From Lachnospiraceae bacterium (GTDB taxonomy: Bacteria; Bacillota; Clostridia; Lachnospirales; Lachnospiraceae), in assembly GCA_021769135.1 (NCBI GenBank), contig JAETTM010000028.1, forward strand, positions 1-50,890: a stretch of DNA of 50,890 nucleotides, read 5' to 3'. The notes below the pieces were generated by a model. It was not told the origin of the DNA, did not search any database, and was given only the letters and a program-made list of their open reading frames with translations. Of the stretch, positions 1 through 7,968 are shown one piece after another. Position numbers and translations under genes: made by a program. How positions within the stretch are numbered: the first letter of the stretch is position 1; the number at the start of each line of letters is the position of its first letter.

Positions 1-117
1 GGAACTGGAAAACAGCAAGAGCCCGTACAGTTCCCCGGAGAATTTACGGACGCGGAAGCGGGCGGAAATTGCTCCGCGAGAAAAAGGGAACTGGGAGGGC
101 GCTTGCGGAACTGGAAT
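1..117 (+). repeat. Dispersed hairpin repeat, copy 1
   Basis: One of four copies in the window; the others are at 7741-7840, 7840-7938 and 31766-31890. The copy can fold with CAGTTCCC (28-35) against GGGAACTG (86-93) and CGGAG (36-40) against CTCCG (72-76). The other copies keep these pairings with different bases. It ends with TGCGGAACTGGAA just before the ribosome site of the next gene. The left edge is cut by the window. Confidence 0.75.
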
Positions 118-132
118 AAAGGAGGGTAGGTT

Positions 133-396
133 ATGCATGAATATGATGATGCGGTATTGGCATGTTTCTTGAAAAATCAAAGGCAGCTTTTTCCGGAAGA
201 CGTTGCGGAAACGCCGGAAGAGGCGGAGGCTTTTCTGGAAGATTGTGTAGCTGTGGTGGTCGATTCGGTACAGGATGTATGGAAATATTTCGATGAAGCC
301 GGTATTGATACGGAAGGTGCGGACGAAGAAGAAATCCTGAGTGCGGACGAAGTATTCGATGTGGGGGATGGAAGATATTTGATAGTGGAAGGATAA
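133..396 (+). CDS. Small acidic protein of unknown function (87 aa)
   Basis: The ATG follows a strong ribosome site (AAAGGAGGG, 118-126). The product is very acidic, with many Glu/Asp residues, and has no signal peptide or membrane segment. It ends in a short segment reading DGRYLIVEG. It resembles small acidic proteins common in Lachnospiraceae that sometimes carry an unsupported 'glyoxalase' label; no catalytic motif is visible, so no function is assigned. It stands alone, with the dispersed repeat upstream and a terminator hairpin downstream facing the convergent kinase gene. Confidence 0.7.
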   Translation: MHEYDDAVLACFLKNQRQLFPEDVAETPEEAEAFLEDCVAVVVDSVQDVWKYFDEAGIDTEGADEEEILSADEVFDVGDGRYLIVEG

Positions 397-454
397 GGAA
401 CGGAATTTTTGCCCCGATATATTATTGTGCAGAATTCCCTATAATATAAAAAAG

Positions 455-506
455 AAACAGTCGGTTTAACTTATGTGGCATGTTGCTTAAGTTAAGCCGG
501 CTGTTT
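455..506 (-). terminator. Terminator hairpin between convergent genes
   Basis: A stem of about 19 bp pairs 455-473 with 488-506 with a few mismatches. On the minus strand it is followed by a T-rich run (complement of the A-run at 448-454), so it most likely ends the ECF/kinase transcript. It may also stop the convergent gene at 133-396. Confidence 0.75.
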
Positions 507-510
507 GGCG

Positions 511-1629
511 TTAGGTCATGTTGGAGAAACCAGTTTCGTCCGTGGCAGTTTCTATGATAAAATCGCATTTTTCTTTGATATGGAAAGCATTAAAATATGC
601 GTTTTCCATGGGAATCCATTTTTCAATAAAATTTTTCAGCATTTCTTCCCCGTTGCGCATCCGGATTCGTTCCAGCTGCTGTTCATAGGGGCAGGATAGG
701 AAGGCTGTATAGTCATAAAGCTTCTGCAGCATCGGATGCATGGAGTAAGAACCTTCCACAATGACGAGAGGTTTGGCCGGAAGGGAAATCTCATTTCCGT
801 AATCCATTGCACTGCAGTCGAAAGGCCGGTAAGAAATGGCGGCACCTTTTTGCAGGGGTTCTATGATTTCTTTGGCAAAACGTTCATAGTGGACATTTCC
901 GCCCGGCTGTTCCAGACGGGCGGCAGTGCGCAGCAGCGGGGGCAGGAAAAAGTCATCCATAGGGATGACATTGCAGTCAAAGTACATATGGAGAAGTGCG
1001 CTTAAGGTTGTTTTTCCTGAGGCGCAGTTGCCGTCGATGGCAATCATAAGCGAGGCATTAGAATCCCCATCGGGATTTTTACGTAAAGCCCGATGGCATA
1101 AGGAGTCTATCCTGCGGATGAGCTGCAAACAGGCCCCATGGCTTTGCCAGGTGACCCGGTAAGCGGGGTGGTAGGCCTGGCGGTAAGCGGCGCTGTGGCT
1201 GACAGGAGGACAGCCCTGCTTTATATATTCCTCAAGGGCAGCTTCCGCCTTGGGGAAATAGGAAGAAAGGCAGCCCAGATTCTGAATAAAGCCTTTCTTG
1301 CTGCCTTGCATCCGATTGGCAGTTTGGCTAAACATTGCATTCAGGATGGGCAGCTCTTCCCGTTTCAGCCCATGAAGATAAATCCTTACAAGCCCATTCC
1401 CGATGGGTTCTATAAAGGGGGAAAGTTCCCCGCAGGCTTCCTGCTTGCCGCCATTAAGTTTTTGGCAATTTTCCCATTCCTCATAGAGCCTTTCCAGGCA
1501 GCCGGCTTCATCCGTGACCATATGCCCCGGCCCCAGCCCGTTCTGGTAAAGAAGTTTAATCCCATCGGTAAGTTCCATAAGAGGGTATTTAGTTAAGTGC
1601 GTCTGTATTAACTGCTGAATAGTATTCAT
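511..1629 (-). CDS. Uridine-kinase-like P-loop protein with extra N-terminal domain
   Basis: A two-part protein of 372 aa. The C-terminal half has a Walker A loop (GNCASGKTT) and the layout of the uridine/phosphoribulokinase family, including MDDFF after the first strand and VIVEGSY later. The first 190 residues or so form an additional domain that I do not recognise. The chosen start (ATG at 1629) lies inside the preceding ECF gene, a 41-nt overlap, which implies translational coupling. Pairing with an ECF S component suggests phosphorylation of an imported nucleoside or vitamin; the substrate is not readable from sequence. A further in-frame start 36 nt upstream is possible. Confidence 0.8.
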   Translation of the reverse strand: MNTIQQLIQTHLTKYPLMELTDGIKLLYQNGLGPGHMVTDEAGCLERLYEEWENCQKLNGGKQEACGELSPFIEPIGNGLVRIYLHGLKREELPILNAMFSQTANRMQGSKKGFIQNLGCLSSYFPKAEAALEEYIKQGCPPVSHSAAYRQAYHPAYRVTWQSHGACLQLIRRIDSLCHRALRKNPDGDSNASLMIAIDGNCASGKTTLSALLHMYFDCNVIPMDDFFLPPLLRTAARLEQPGGNVHYERFAKEIIEPLQKGAAISYRPFDCSAMDYGNEISLPAKPLVIVEGSYSMHPMLQKLYDYTAFLSCPYEQQLERIRMRNGEEMLKNFIEKWIPMENAYFNAFHIKEKCDFIIETATDETGFSNMT

Positions 1630-2155
1630 GTCCGATATAGTGCGCTTTCTGTAAAGAAACAACAATAATAGGTATCAGTATCAAATGGCAGATGATGCCG
1701 GGCACCGCATTGAGAAATGCGCCTGCGATAAATGCCTGGAAGGAAAACTGCACCTGGCTGGTTCCGGCAATAACGGCCATGGCAATCCCCCAGACAATGC
1801 GCCCTGCCAGCATGGAAATGACAAGGGATATATAAATGCTGGGAATTGTTTTCGGAAGCTTCTTATAAAGGAGCCCGGTTGCGGTACCATAGGCAGCCAA
1901 TTCAAAGGCCATCGCAATTCCTGTGGGAAAAATGGGCGGCATGCCAAACAGCATAAAGCGAAGCAGCGGTGCGAAGAACCCTACCGCCAGCCCATAAGGC
2001 CATCCGCAGATAAAGCCGCAAAGCAATACGGGAATGTGCATCGGCGACAGAGCGCTGCCAATCTGGGGAATTTGCCCGGTCAGGAAGGGCAGCACCATGC
2101 AAAGGGCAAGACAAAGGGCGGCATTTACTAAATTTTTAATGTTTTTATTTTTCAT
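1589..2155 (-). CDS. ECF transporter S component
   Basis: A small membrane protein of 188 aa with about six hydrophobic segments. An early segment is rich in Ala/Leu/Cys, and it is followed by short loops such as SPMHIPVLLCGFICG. This is typical of substrate-binding S components of energy-coupling-factor importers, which share an EcfAAT module encoded elsewhere. The ATG at 2155 (MKNKN) is preferred over a longer reading from 2179 because an AAAGGA site precedes it. The gene is first in a two-gene operon with the kinase-like protein behind the promoter at 2354-2382. The ligand is unknown. Confidence 0.82.
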   Translation of the reverse strand: MKNKNIKNLVNAALCLALCMVLPFLTGQIPQIGSALSPMHIPVLLCGFICGWPYGLAVGFFAPLLRFMLFGMPPIFPTGIAMAFELAAYGTATGLLYKKLPKTIPSIYISLVISMLAGRIVWGIAMAVIAGTSQVQFSFQAFIAGAFLNAVPGIICHLILIPIIVVSLQKAHYIGHEYYSAVNTDALN

Positions 2156-2347
2156 ATCCGAGAATCCTTTCGTGTACATTTTTAGTTATTTTACATGTCA
2201 GGTATTTGTACAAAAAAATACCATAAAGAAATGCTCCTTTTTCTAAAGGAATCCCTTGAAAAAAGGCCAATACCTTCATGGTATAAATTGAAGTATATGA
2301 AAAAAAGTTAAAAATCCAATATAATAACAATCTTCTGATTGCCCAGT
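2156..2347 (-). other. Long 5' leader of the ECF/kinase operon
   Basis: About 190 nt separate the predicted transcription start (near 2347) from the ECF start codon. On the minus strand it contains short self-complementary stretches, including ATACC/GGTAT pairs and a T-rich tract after TTTATGGTA. I could not match it to a known riboswitch. The stretch 2383-2528 holds only the distal side of the promoter and no gene. Confidence 0.4.
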
Positions 2348-2353
2348 AAACAT

Positions 2354-2382
2354 ATTATAAGGCGGGGGGAGGAAACTGTCAA
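2354..2382 (-). promoter_or_regulatory. Sigma-70-type promoter for the ECF/kinase operon
   Basis: Read on the minus strand: TTGACA (complement at 2377-2382), a 17-bp spacer, TATAAT (complement at 2354-2359). Both boxes match consensus perfectly. Confidence 0.85.
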
Positions 2383-2528
2383 GATGGAATCTTGCATCAG
2401 GCATCCCAGATGGATTAGCAACGTCAGCACATCGTTCCTGTCTTGATATCACATCATATCTGTTTAGGTAATCCCGAAACTATACATCACCGGCAATCTC
2501 CAAACCGTCAAATGTGGTTGCTTTCACT

Positions 2529-2966
2529 TTATCCGTTAATCTTTTCATTCTCCAATTGAGACATGCAATACTTTTCGGCCATCTGGATAAATTCGCTCGC
2601 TACGTCAATTTGCCTTTCTGCTTCCTCACGGCTTGCTATATAGAAATCATCATAGTCACTGGCATGACGTATTTCCTCTGCTTCGCCAATTTTCCTTCCT
2701 ATTTCTCTGGAAAATATTTCAGTTTTTACATACTCTTTGTTAAAATTTCCTATTGCATCTTTATGGCGCTTATATGCTTTCCCGTTTAGTGCATGTATTG
2801 CATTAATAGCATGAAAAATTGCATAATAGGCACGATTATTTGCCCCTTTATATTCTTCAGCTGCAAACAAAATTTGAGCTGATTTCAAAGTATCCTTTGA
2901 TGTCTGAAGTCGATATATTACAAGATTTCTCTTTGTTCCTAACTCACCACCCTTAGGCTGCTCCAT
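2529..2966 (-). CDS. HEPN-domain protein (toxin of a HEPN/MNT pair)
   Basis: A 145-aa all-helical protein of the UPF0332/HEPN type. The HEPN catalytic motif is visible as RAYYAIFH (Arg, six residues, His), followed by the family's later conserved stretch RHASDYDDFY. HEPN proteins of this kind are ribonuclease toxins neutralised by a partner MNT nucleotidyltransferase through di-AMP or oligo-AMP transfer (HepT/MntA type). The partner gene lies directly upstream and overlaps by 14 nt. The ribosome site GAGGGGG lies before the ATG at 2966. The pair is notably AT-rich compared with the flanks, suggesting transfer. Confidence 0.87.
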   Translation of the reverse strand: MEQPKGGELGTKRNLVIYRLQTSKDTLKSAQILFAAEEYKGANNRAYYAIFHAINAIHALNGKAYKRHKDAIGNFNKEYVKTEIFSREIGRKIGEAEEIRHASDYDDFYIASREEAERQIDVASEFIQMAEKYCMSQLENEKING

Positions 2967-3294
2967 ATAACACTACCCCCTCTTTCTGAATACTGGCATA
3001 AAAAGGATAATTTGTAACCCACTTTATAAAGAATTCCTCATTCTTAACAATAGGCTTTATGTCAACATCATTATCCAAGTTAAAATCATATGTCATATAG
3101 GAAAGCTGTTGACTATACTTCTTAGATTCCAAATCAGGCATATCCAATAATATCATTATATCGATATCTGAATCATCTTTATAATCTCCCCTTGCATAAG
3201 AACCATATAAAATAACCCGCCTAAGATGCGCTCCATAGATATTTTGTATTTCAACTACATACTGCTCCATCAATTTCTGCATTGTCTGCATCAT
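2953..3294 (-). CDS. MNT-type minimal nucleotidyltransferase (antitoxin)
   Basis: A 113-aa nucleotidyltransferase with the family signature GSYARGDYKDDSDIDIMI, giving the GS motif and the DxD metal-binding pair. It is short and has no additional domain, as expected for MNT antitoxins that adenylylate HEPN toxins. It overlaps the HEPN gene by 14 nt, so the two are translated together. A candidate promoter sits at 3358-3386. Confidence 0.87.
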   Translation of the reverse strand: MMQTMQKLMEQYVVEIQNIYGAHLRRVILYGSYARGDYKDDSDIDIMILLDMPDLESKKYSQQLSYMTYDFNLDNDVDIKPIVKNEEFFIKWVTNYPFYASIQKEGVVLYGAA

Positions 3295-3357
3295 TTTACA
3301 TTTCCTTCCCCTATCCCTTCAATTACATTATATCCATTTAAATCCTTATTGCATTAT

Positions 3358-3386
3358 ATTTTATCATTTATAAAATGACAGAACAA
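3358..3386 (-). promoter_or_regulatory. Candidate promoter for the HEPN/MNT pair
   Basis: On the minus strand TTGTTC (complement 3381-3386), 17-bp spacer, TAAAAT (complement 3358-3363). The match is moderate and the region is AT-rich, so chance is possible. It would make the toxin-antitoxin pair independent of the nuclease operon upstream. Confidence 0.4.
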
Positions 3387-3442
3387 GTCAAGCAATATAT
3401 TTGTTTACCTTAAGCAAAATTATCCTCCATACATACCATTCT

Positions 3443-3772
3443 TTAGTTTTCGGCATCATATAAAAGCACCGCCTTTCGATATACTTCATTCTCTACAGAA
3501 GGTATTTCTTTTCTTGCTTCAAAACGGCTTCTTGTCCCTAAGACAATATCCACTGGACGCTGCTTTACCCTCCTGATTGCATTATAGGCCCTTGCCGTTT
3601 CTGCTGAAATATCTGCTACATCATCTTTAACAACAATATAAAAATCCAAATCGCTTTCATTTGTAAACATAATATTCGCATAAGGACCAAATAAATATAT
3701 CCACATAGGCAAAAGATGTTCTACGAAACGTTCTTTCAATTTTTCAATCTCATTCATATGAGGGGCTTCCAT
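3443..3772 (-). CDS. Second MNT-like nucleotidyltransferase
   Basis: A 109-aa protein with a degenerate nucleotidyltransferase signature, LFGPYANIMFTNESDLDF. The usual GS is replaced by GP, while the acidic DLD pair is retained. The start at 3772 is chosen because GAAGGGG precedes it at good spacing; a start at 3799 is also open. It lies 41 nt after the FokI-like nuclease stop and has no HEPN gene of its own, so it may act with the nuclease. Residue changes in the motif could mean altered or lost catalysis. Confidence 0.7.
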   Translation of the reverse strand: MEAPHMNEIEKLKERFVEHLLPMWIYLFGPYANIMFTNESDLDFYIVVKDDVADISAETARAYNAIRRVKQRPVDIVLGTRSRFEARKEIPSVENEVYRKAVLLYDAEN

Positions 3773-3813
3773 CTTTATCCCCTTCTTTCCCTTATTCAAC
3801 TATCCACAGAACC

Positions 3814-5820
3814 TTATTCTTGGTTCTTACACATCCTAGAATAGAAGTCGAATTTCTGTGCAGCATCATCTAATGTTCCTACTGACAAATACCCTTCTTT
3901 AGACTTCTCTACGCAGCCAATTAAAGGAGACGCAAGAAATTGGAGCATAGCGGATATCTCATTGATATTTGGCGCAGAAGAAAAATTCTCATCCATTCTT
4001 AAAGAACGATAAATATCTCTTTCCTGCAATATTCCTCCGGTTACTTTGTCTTCTCTCTCTGCCACTAAGCAATCCATCACTGCATGAAGAAGGTTTCCAT
4101 ACCTTGTAATCTTTTCGCGTTCCTCTTCTAAGCATTCAACATTTGCTATACCTGGAGATTCAAATAATTTCTTATATGATGTTACTTGTATAGGCACTTC
4201 CAAATGATTTCTAATCAAGATTTCTAATGTATCTATATCTATTAGTACAACATTATGCTCAATCGCCCTCTTAATCAATCTCTCATTTTGGAAACTACCA
4301 CCCACAACTGCAGAAAAATCTGCTTTATGTTTACGTCTATGTTCCTCCAATGTGTCAAAATTTACAAGGCCATCCGTCACATTTCCACTCATTGTTGATT
4401 TTGCATCAACAGCGACTGAATAAGTCATCATCGAATTCCCTGCTGCTCTTATTAACACATCCGTTTTTCCTGCTCCGCCAAGCCATTGCGCTTCAAATCC
4501 AAGTTTTTCAAATGCCATCTTGACATTTTTCTCGAGCCTTTCAAAATTATTGGAGTCTTTTGCTGACAATCGTAACTCTGTAAAAAAATTCAAGTCCTGT
4601 ATGCTTTCATATTCAACACCACATTCCGCTTTAGCTTCTGGTAATACCGGTTTCTCCAGCTGGATAAGTCCTAAGAGTTTTCTACCTCTACTTGTGATAG
4701 TGTGTTTATCTATAGAATCATTTCTTATAAGTTTCGCCACCTGAAAAATAGCAACTCTTTTACGAATCTCGTCTATATTCTCTCTTTCAAAACCATAAGA
4801 AACTTTTGCGATTGCCGCCAATTCTTTATTGGACATGCTCTTCTCTTCTAAGACGCTTAGCATTTCAAACATAAATCCAAATTGTCTATGCATTATACAA
4901 ATCAAATCGATTATTTGTTCCTTCTCACTCCATAATCTTGCTGTATCGGTCACATCATAAATCGTAGCAGCTTTTCTTTCAAGAATACCCATATTGGTTA
5001 GGGTTGACAAGAAGGATTTCAGAGACGATGATGCAATGGCATAGTTTTCTTCAGCATAGTCCATTACTTGGTCAAAAGATTTTCCACCATTAATCAATTG
5101 AATAAATTCTGCAATTGTCATTTGAAATTGCTTCATATCTCCAATAATATATCCTATAGAAGATTTTCTTTCTCCGGATAAATTAGAGCAAAAATCAAGT
5201 GCCCACTCTGAAACCTCTACTTCACCCTCGTTTAACGTCTCGTCAAAGGAAAAGTCCTGTTTTATTGGTTCAACAATTTCTATACTCTTGACAAATTCCT
5301 TTCCCAAATCGGTCAGGAAATACAAAAGTGAAAAATCTTGAAATTCTACAAGACCCAATTGCCGTAACCATACAAGTCGTGCATTAATATCACTTGTTGT
5401 TTTCCATGTCAATGCATACTCGCTTATAGCTATATTTTGGAGTTCTGTTGCCGTTTTAGGTTCATCTAAATAATACAATATTTCTGCTAAAAACTTTATG
5501 CGAGCACATAAAAACGCTGCCAAATATAGCTCATCATCCGTATCTAACCATCTTTGTGCTTCATCCGAAAGCATCCATCCAGTTTGGGTTTTTAACAGCA
5601 ATTTCATCGGTCTTAAACGAACGCAAGCTGTTCCTAAGTCTATCTTACTTTCACTTCCTTCTATGATTAATTTCTGAGACGGAGAGGCATTATTTCGTAC
5701 CATCTCTAAAATAGTTTTAAGATTTTCTTTCATTCCCAATGTTCCTCTCGGAATATTTGGCATTGAAAATGATTTCATTTCCCAAGACAATGACTTGGGA
5801 TACTCTGTAACATTTACTCT
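3814..5820 (-). CDS. FokI-like PD-(D/E)xK restriction endonuclease
   Basis: A protein of about 668 aa. The C-terminal third contains a nuclease core: Asp454 in GKTDVLI, then Asp472-x-Lys474 in SVAVDAKST. The pattern and spacing resemble the FokI cleavage domain (D450, D467, K469). The N-terminal two thirds are helical with repeated winged-helix-like segments, suitable for DNA recognition. The ATG at 5820 has a strong GAGGAGA site; an alternative start at 5883 has a poor one. No DNA methyltransferase is visible nearby, which is odd for a type IIS enzyme. It lies upstream of two MNT genes in an AT-rich island. The FokI assignment is an inference from motifs. Confidence 0.68.
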   Translation of the reverse strand, partial: RVNVTEYPKSLSWEMKSFSMPNIPRGTLGMKENLKTILEMVRNNASPSQKLIIEGSESKIDLGTACVRLRPMKLLLKTQTGWMLSDEAQRWLDTDDELYLAAFLCARIKFLAEILYYLDEPKTATELQNIAISEYALTWKTTSDINARLVWLRQLGLVEFQDFSLLYFLTDLGKEFVKSIEIVEPIKQDFSFDETLNEGEVEVSEWALDFCSNLSGERKSSIGYIIGDMKQFQMTIAEFIQLINGGKSFDQVMDYAEENYAIASSSLKSFLSTLTNMGILERKAATIYDVTDTARLWSEKEQIIDLICIMHRQFGFMFEMLSVLEEKSMSNKELAAIAKVSYGFERENIDEIRKRVAIFQVAKLIRNDSIDKHTITSRGRKLLGLIQLEKPVLPEAKAECGVEYESIQDLNFFTELRLSAKDSNNFERLEKNVKMAFEKLGFEAQWLGGAGKTDVLIRAAGNSMMTYSVAVDAKSTMSGNVTDGLVNFDTLEEHRRKHKADFSAVVGGSFQNERLIKRAIEHNVVLIDIDTLEILIRNHLEVPIQVTSYKKLFESPGIANVECLEEEREKITRYGNLLHAVMDCLVAEREDKVTGGILQERDIYRSLRMDENFSSAPNINEISAMLQFLASPLIGCVEKSKEGYLSVGTLDDAAQKFDFYSRMCKNQE

Positions 5821-5919
5821 CATAAAGTTCTCCTCAATTTTATCCAAAAGCCTTTTTACTGGTTTATTTATTGTATCACTCATTGCAAACTCTGTAAATA
5901 AACTTCTCCATCAGCTACA

Positions 5920-6435
5920 TGACAAACGCATGAATATGTTTCACAACCAAACTCATATCACTAATTATTTTTTACAGATTTATAATCCGCTCCAGATGCT
6001 TTTCCGGGTTCGTTCCCTTTCTGCCATCCAATGGCCTCGCACTACTCGCTCCGCCTCCCCAACCCCTTCCGGCAGGCTGCTTATAAAATACCTTTCCCCC
6101 CTGCTTTCTTCGACGCCCTTCCCTATTACCGTGTTGCGCGTCAGGATGATTGTCTTTAGCCCTGCCCATTCTTTTTTCTGGCTTAGCCATGAAATGTCAT
6201 CTGTCTGCCAGTATTCCCTCTTTTTCCACCCAGTCATCCGCATTTGCAAGCATTGCAAAAAAGGCAAGCATGATAATATCCATCATCTTATGCAGGACCT
6301 TTTTTTCCTGTTTCATATCTGTTACTGTGCTTACATAGTCTAAAAGTGCTTTCATAAACAAATCCATCGTTTTTTCTTTGATTATACCAAAAAATAGATG
6401 AAGTGTTCATAATTTATTCATTCATGCGTTTGTCA
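5920..6435 (-). mobile_element. Decayed ISAs1-family element with terminal inverted repeats
   Basis: A 516-bp unit is bounded by perfect 16-bp inverted repeats, TGACAAACGCATGAAT (5920-5935) and ATTCATGCGTTTGTCA (6420-6435). Inside is a broken transposase on the minus strand. The right end touches the 3' end of the LacI gene. I see no clear target-site duplication. This fills the 5821-6442 gap. Confidence 0.72.
5985..6367 (-). pseudogene. ISAs1-family transposase remnant
   Basis: The N-terminal part begins at 6367 (MDLFMKALLDYV) and continues into KVLHKMMDIIM and ANADDWVE, typical of the ISAs1 N-terminal domain. It then hits a stop. A second frame (to about 5985) resumes with RYFISSLPEGV and VVRGHW, the family's late segment. 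Most of the DDE catalytic region between them is missing, so there is a deletion plus a frameshift. It is not functional. Confidence 0.75.
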
Positions 6436-6442
6436 CGTTGAA

Positions 6443-7447
6443 TCAGGTTGACTGCCTCTTTAACAAAGTGGTGGAAATCTGAATTTTAACAGGGGGCTGC
6501 CCCGGCTCTTTCATCAGGGCTGCCAGGCGCTGGACAGCCGCTTCCCCCATATACTGCTTGGGCACATGGATAGTAGTAAGGGCTGGTTCTATCACGCTGC
6601 TGATGGGTATGTTGTCAAAACCGGCGACGGAAATATCTTCCGGGATGCGGTATCCGCATTGCTTAAATGCCTTGATGGCCCCTACCGCAATCAAATCGTT
6701 GTCCGCAAAATAGCAGGCTGCCAGCGGTTCGCCGGAGCGGATAATTTCCAGCATATCGGAATGGGCGCCCTCGATAGTGGGGGATAGGTAATGAACGATG
6801 CTTCCGGCGGTGTGCAGCCCGGAAGCCCGGATGGCATTATAAAATCCGGTGCAGCGTTCTGCAAAGTTGCTGATTTGGTAAGAAGAGCGCAGATACCCCG
6901 GCTGTTTTTTGTATTTCCGTATCAGATGCTGGGTGGCCTGAAAAGCTCCCTGCAGATTATTGATTAAGACACAGTCGCAAGACAAAGTATCGAAATAGGC
7001 ATCCAGCAGGACCAGGGGAACGGGCAGCGAAAGGAAAGGCTTCAAATCCTCGGGAGCCGTTTCCGTACCCAGCAGGATGATGCCGGAACAGTCGGAATAT
7101 TGAATATCTTCAATCTGTTTCAAAAGAATATCTTCTTCATAGAAATATCTTATTTTCAACTTATATCCAATATTTTTGCATCCAAGGGAAATACCTTCTA
7201 TCAGTTGGGCGAAAAAAGGGGTATCGGCTACCACAGTTCCGTATTTTTTATAGATAATCAGGTAAATGGAGCCATCCAGACGCTTTTTTTCCGATATTTT
7301 AGTGAAATCATAGCCGTACTTCAAAGCGGCGTCCATAACCATCTGCCGGGTTTTGGTGCTGACGCCCGGTTTGCCCCTTAAAGCCATGGACACGGCGGCT
7401 GCGGAAAGATTCAGCTTTTCTGCCAGTTCTTTTGCGGTAATTGCCAT
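6443..7447 (-). CDS. LacI-family transcriptional repressor
   Basis: A 334-aa regulator. Residues 1-50 form a LacI helix-turn-helix (ITAKELAEKLNLSAAAVSMAL). The rest is a periplasmic-binding-protein-like sugar domain ending with the typical AGFDNIPIS and TTIHVPKQYMG stretches. It is divergent from the isomerase/transketolase/kinase operon at 7969-12861, so it most likely represses that operon until its sugar or sugar phosphate binds. The effector is unknown. Confidence 0.9.
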   Translation of the reverse strand: MAITAKELAEKLNLSAAAVSMALRGKPGVSTKTRQMVMDAALKYGYDFTKISEKKRLDGSIYLIIYKKYGTVVADTPFFAQLIEGISLGCKNIGYKLKIRYFYEEDILLKQIEDIQYSDCSGIILLGTETAPEDLKPFLSLPVPLVLLDAYFDTLSCDCVLINNLQGAFQATQHLIRKYKKQPGYLRSSYQISNFAERCTGFYNAIRASGLHTAGSIVHYLSPTIEGAHSDMLEIIRSGEPLAACYFADNDLIAVGAIKAFKQCGYRIPEDISVAGFDNIPISSVIEPALTTIHVPKQYMGEAAVQRLAALMKEPGQPPVKIQISTTLLKRQST

Positions 7448-7738
7448 CGGGGGATTCCTTTCCTTGATGAGTGTTTTGGGGAATTGGGAAACTGTAAGCT
7501 GTGGGAATATTCGGCCGAAGCTGATGGTTTCGCAATGAATTAATTAATGGTTTAGTAAAGGATATTAGGTTTACTGCAATTATTATGGCAGATATGAGTG
7601 AAAAATGCAATATTAAGTTATTAATTTAGTATAATTTACTTAATTATATAATGAAATTAAGATAAATGAGAGATAAAATGTAATTATAAATAAACAAGAA
7701 CACTCCACAATGCTGAAAGGTATTAGCGGCATTAGTTG
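7448..7738. promoter_or_regulatory. Divergent control region between lacI-type gene and sugar operon
   Basis: A very AT-rich intergenic stretch with palindromic segments, such as ATTAATTAAT near 7540 and TTAAGT/ACTTAA around 7613-7642. A TATAAT box lies at 7630-7635 with only a weak -35. It is the natural place for LacI-type operators, but no operator can be fixed from one sequence. It contains no gene. Confidence 0.4.
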
Positions 7739-7740
7739 GA

Positions 7741-7953
7741 GGCTGCGGAACTGGAAACAGCAGCCACCGGGAAATGCCCCAGAGAATTTCAGGACTTAAA
7801 GCGGCCGGAAATTGCTCTGCTGAAAGGGCATTGGGAGGAGGCTGCGGAACTGGAAACAGCAGCCACCGGAAAATGCCCCAGAGAATTTCAGGACGCAGAG
7901 CGGCCGGAAATTGCTCTGCTGAAAGGGCATTGGGAGGGGCTGCGGAACTGGAA
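7741..7953 (+). repeat. Dispersed hairpin repeat, copies 2 and 3 in tandem
   Basis: Two near-identical copies with a period of 98-99 bp start with GGCTGCGGAACTGG at 7741 and 7840, and a third partial start is at 7938. In each, AATGCCC pairs with GGGCATT (7773/7826 and 7872/7925) and CAGAG pairs with CTCTG. The right end abuts the ribosome site of the isomerase gene. The tandem copies are open in frame with the isomerase but are not part of the protein. Confidence 0.85.
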
Positions 7954-7968
7954 TGGAGGAATATCAGG

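Noticed and set aside
7774-7968. N-terminal extension of the isomerase through the tandem repeats
   Set aside because: The sequence is repeat DNA found elsewhere in intergenic positions, and a good ribosome site precedes the ATG at 7969.
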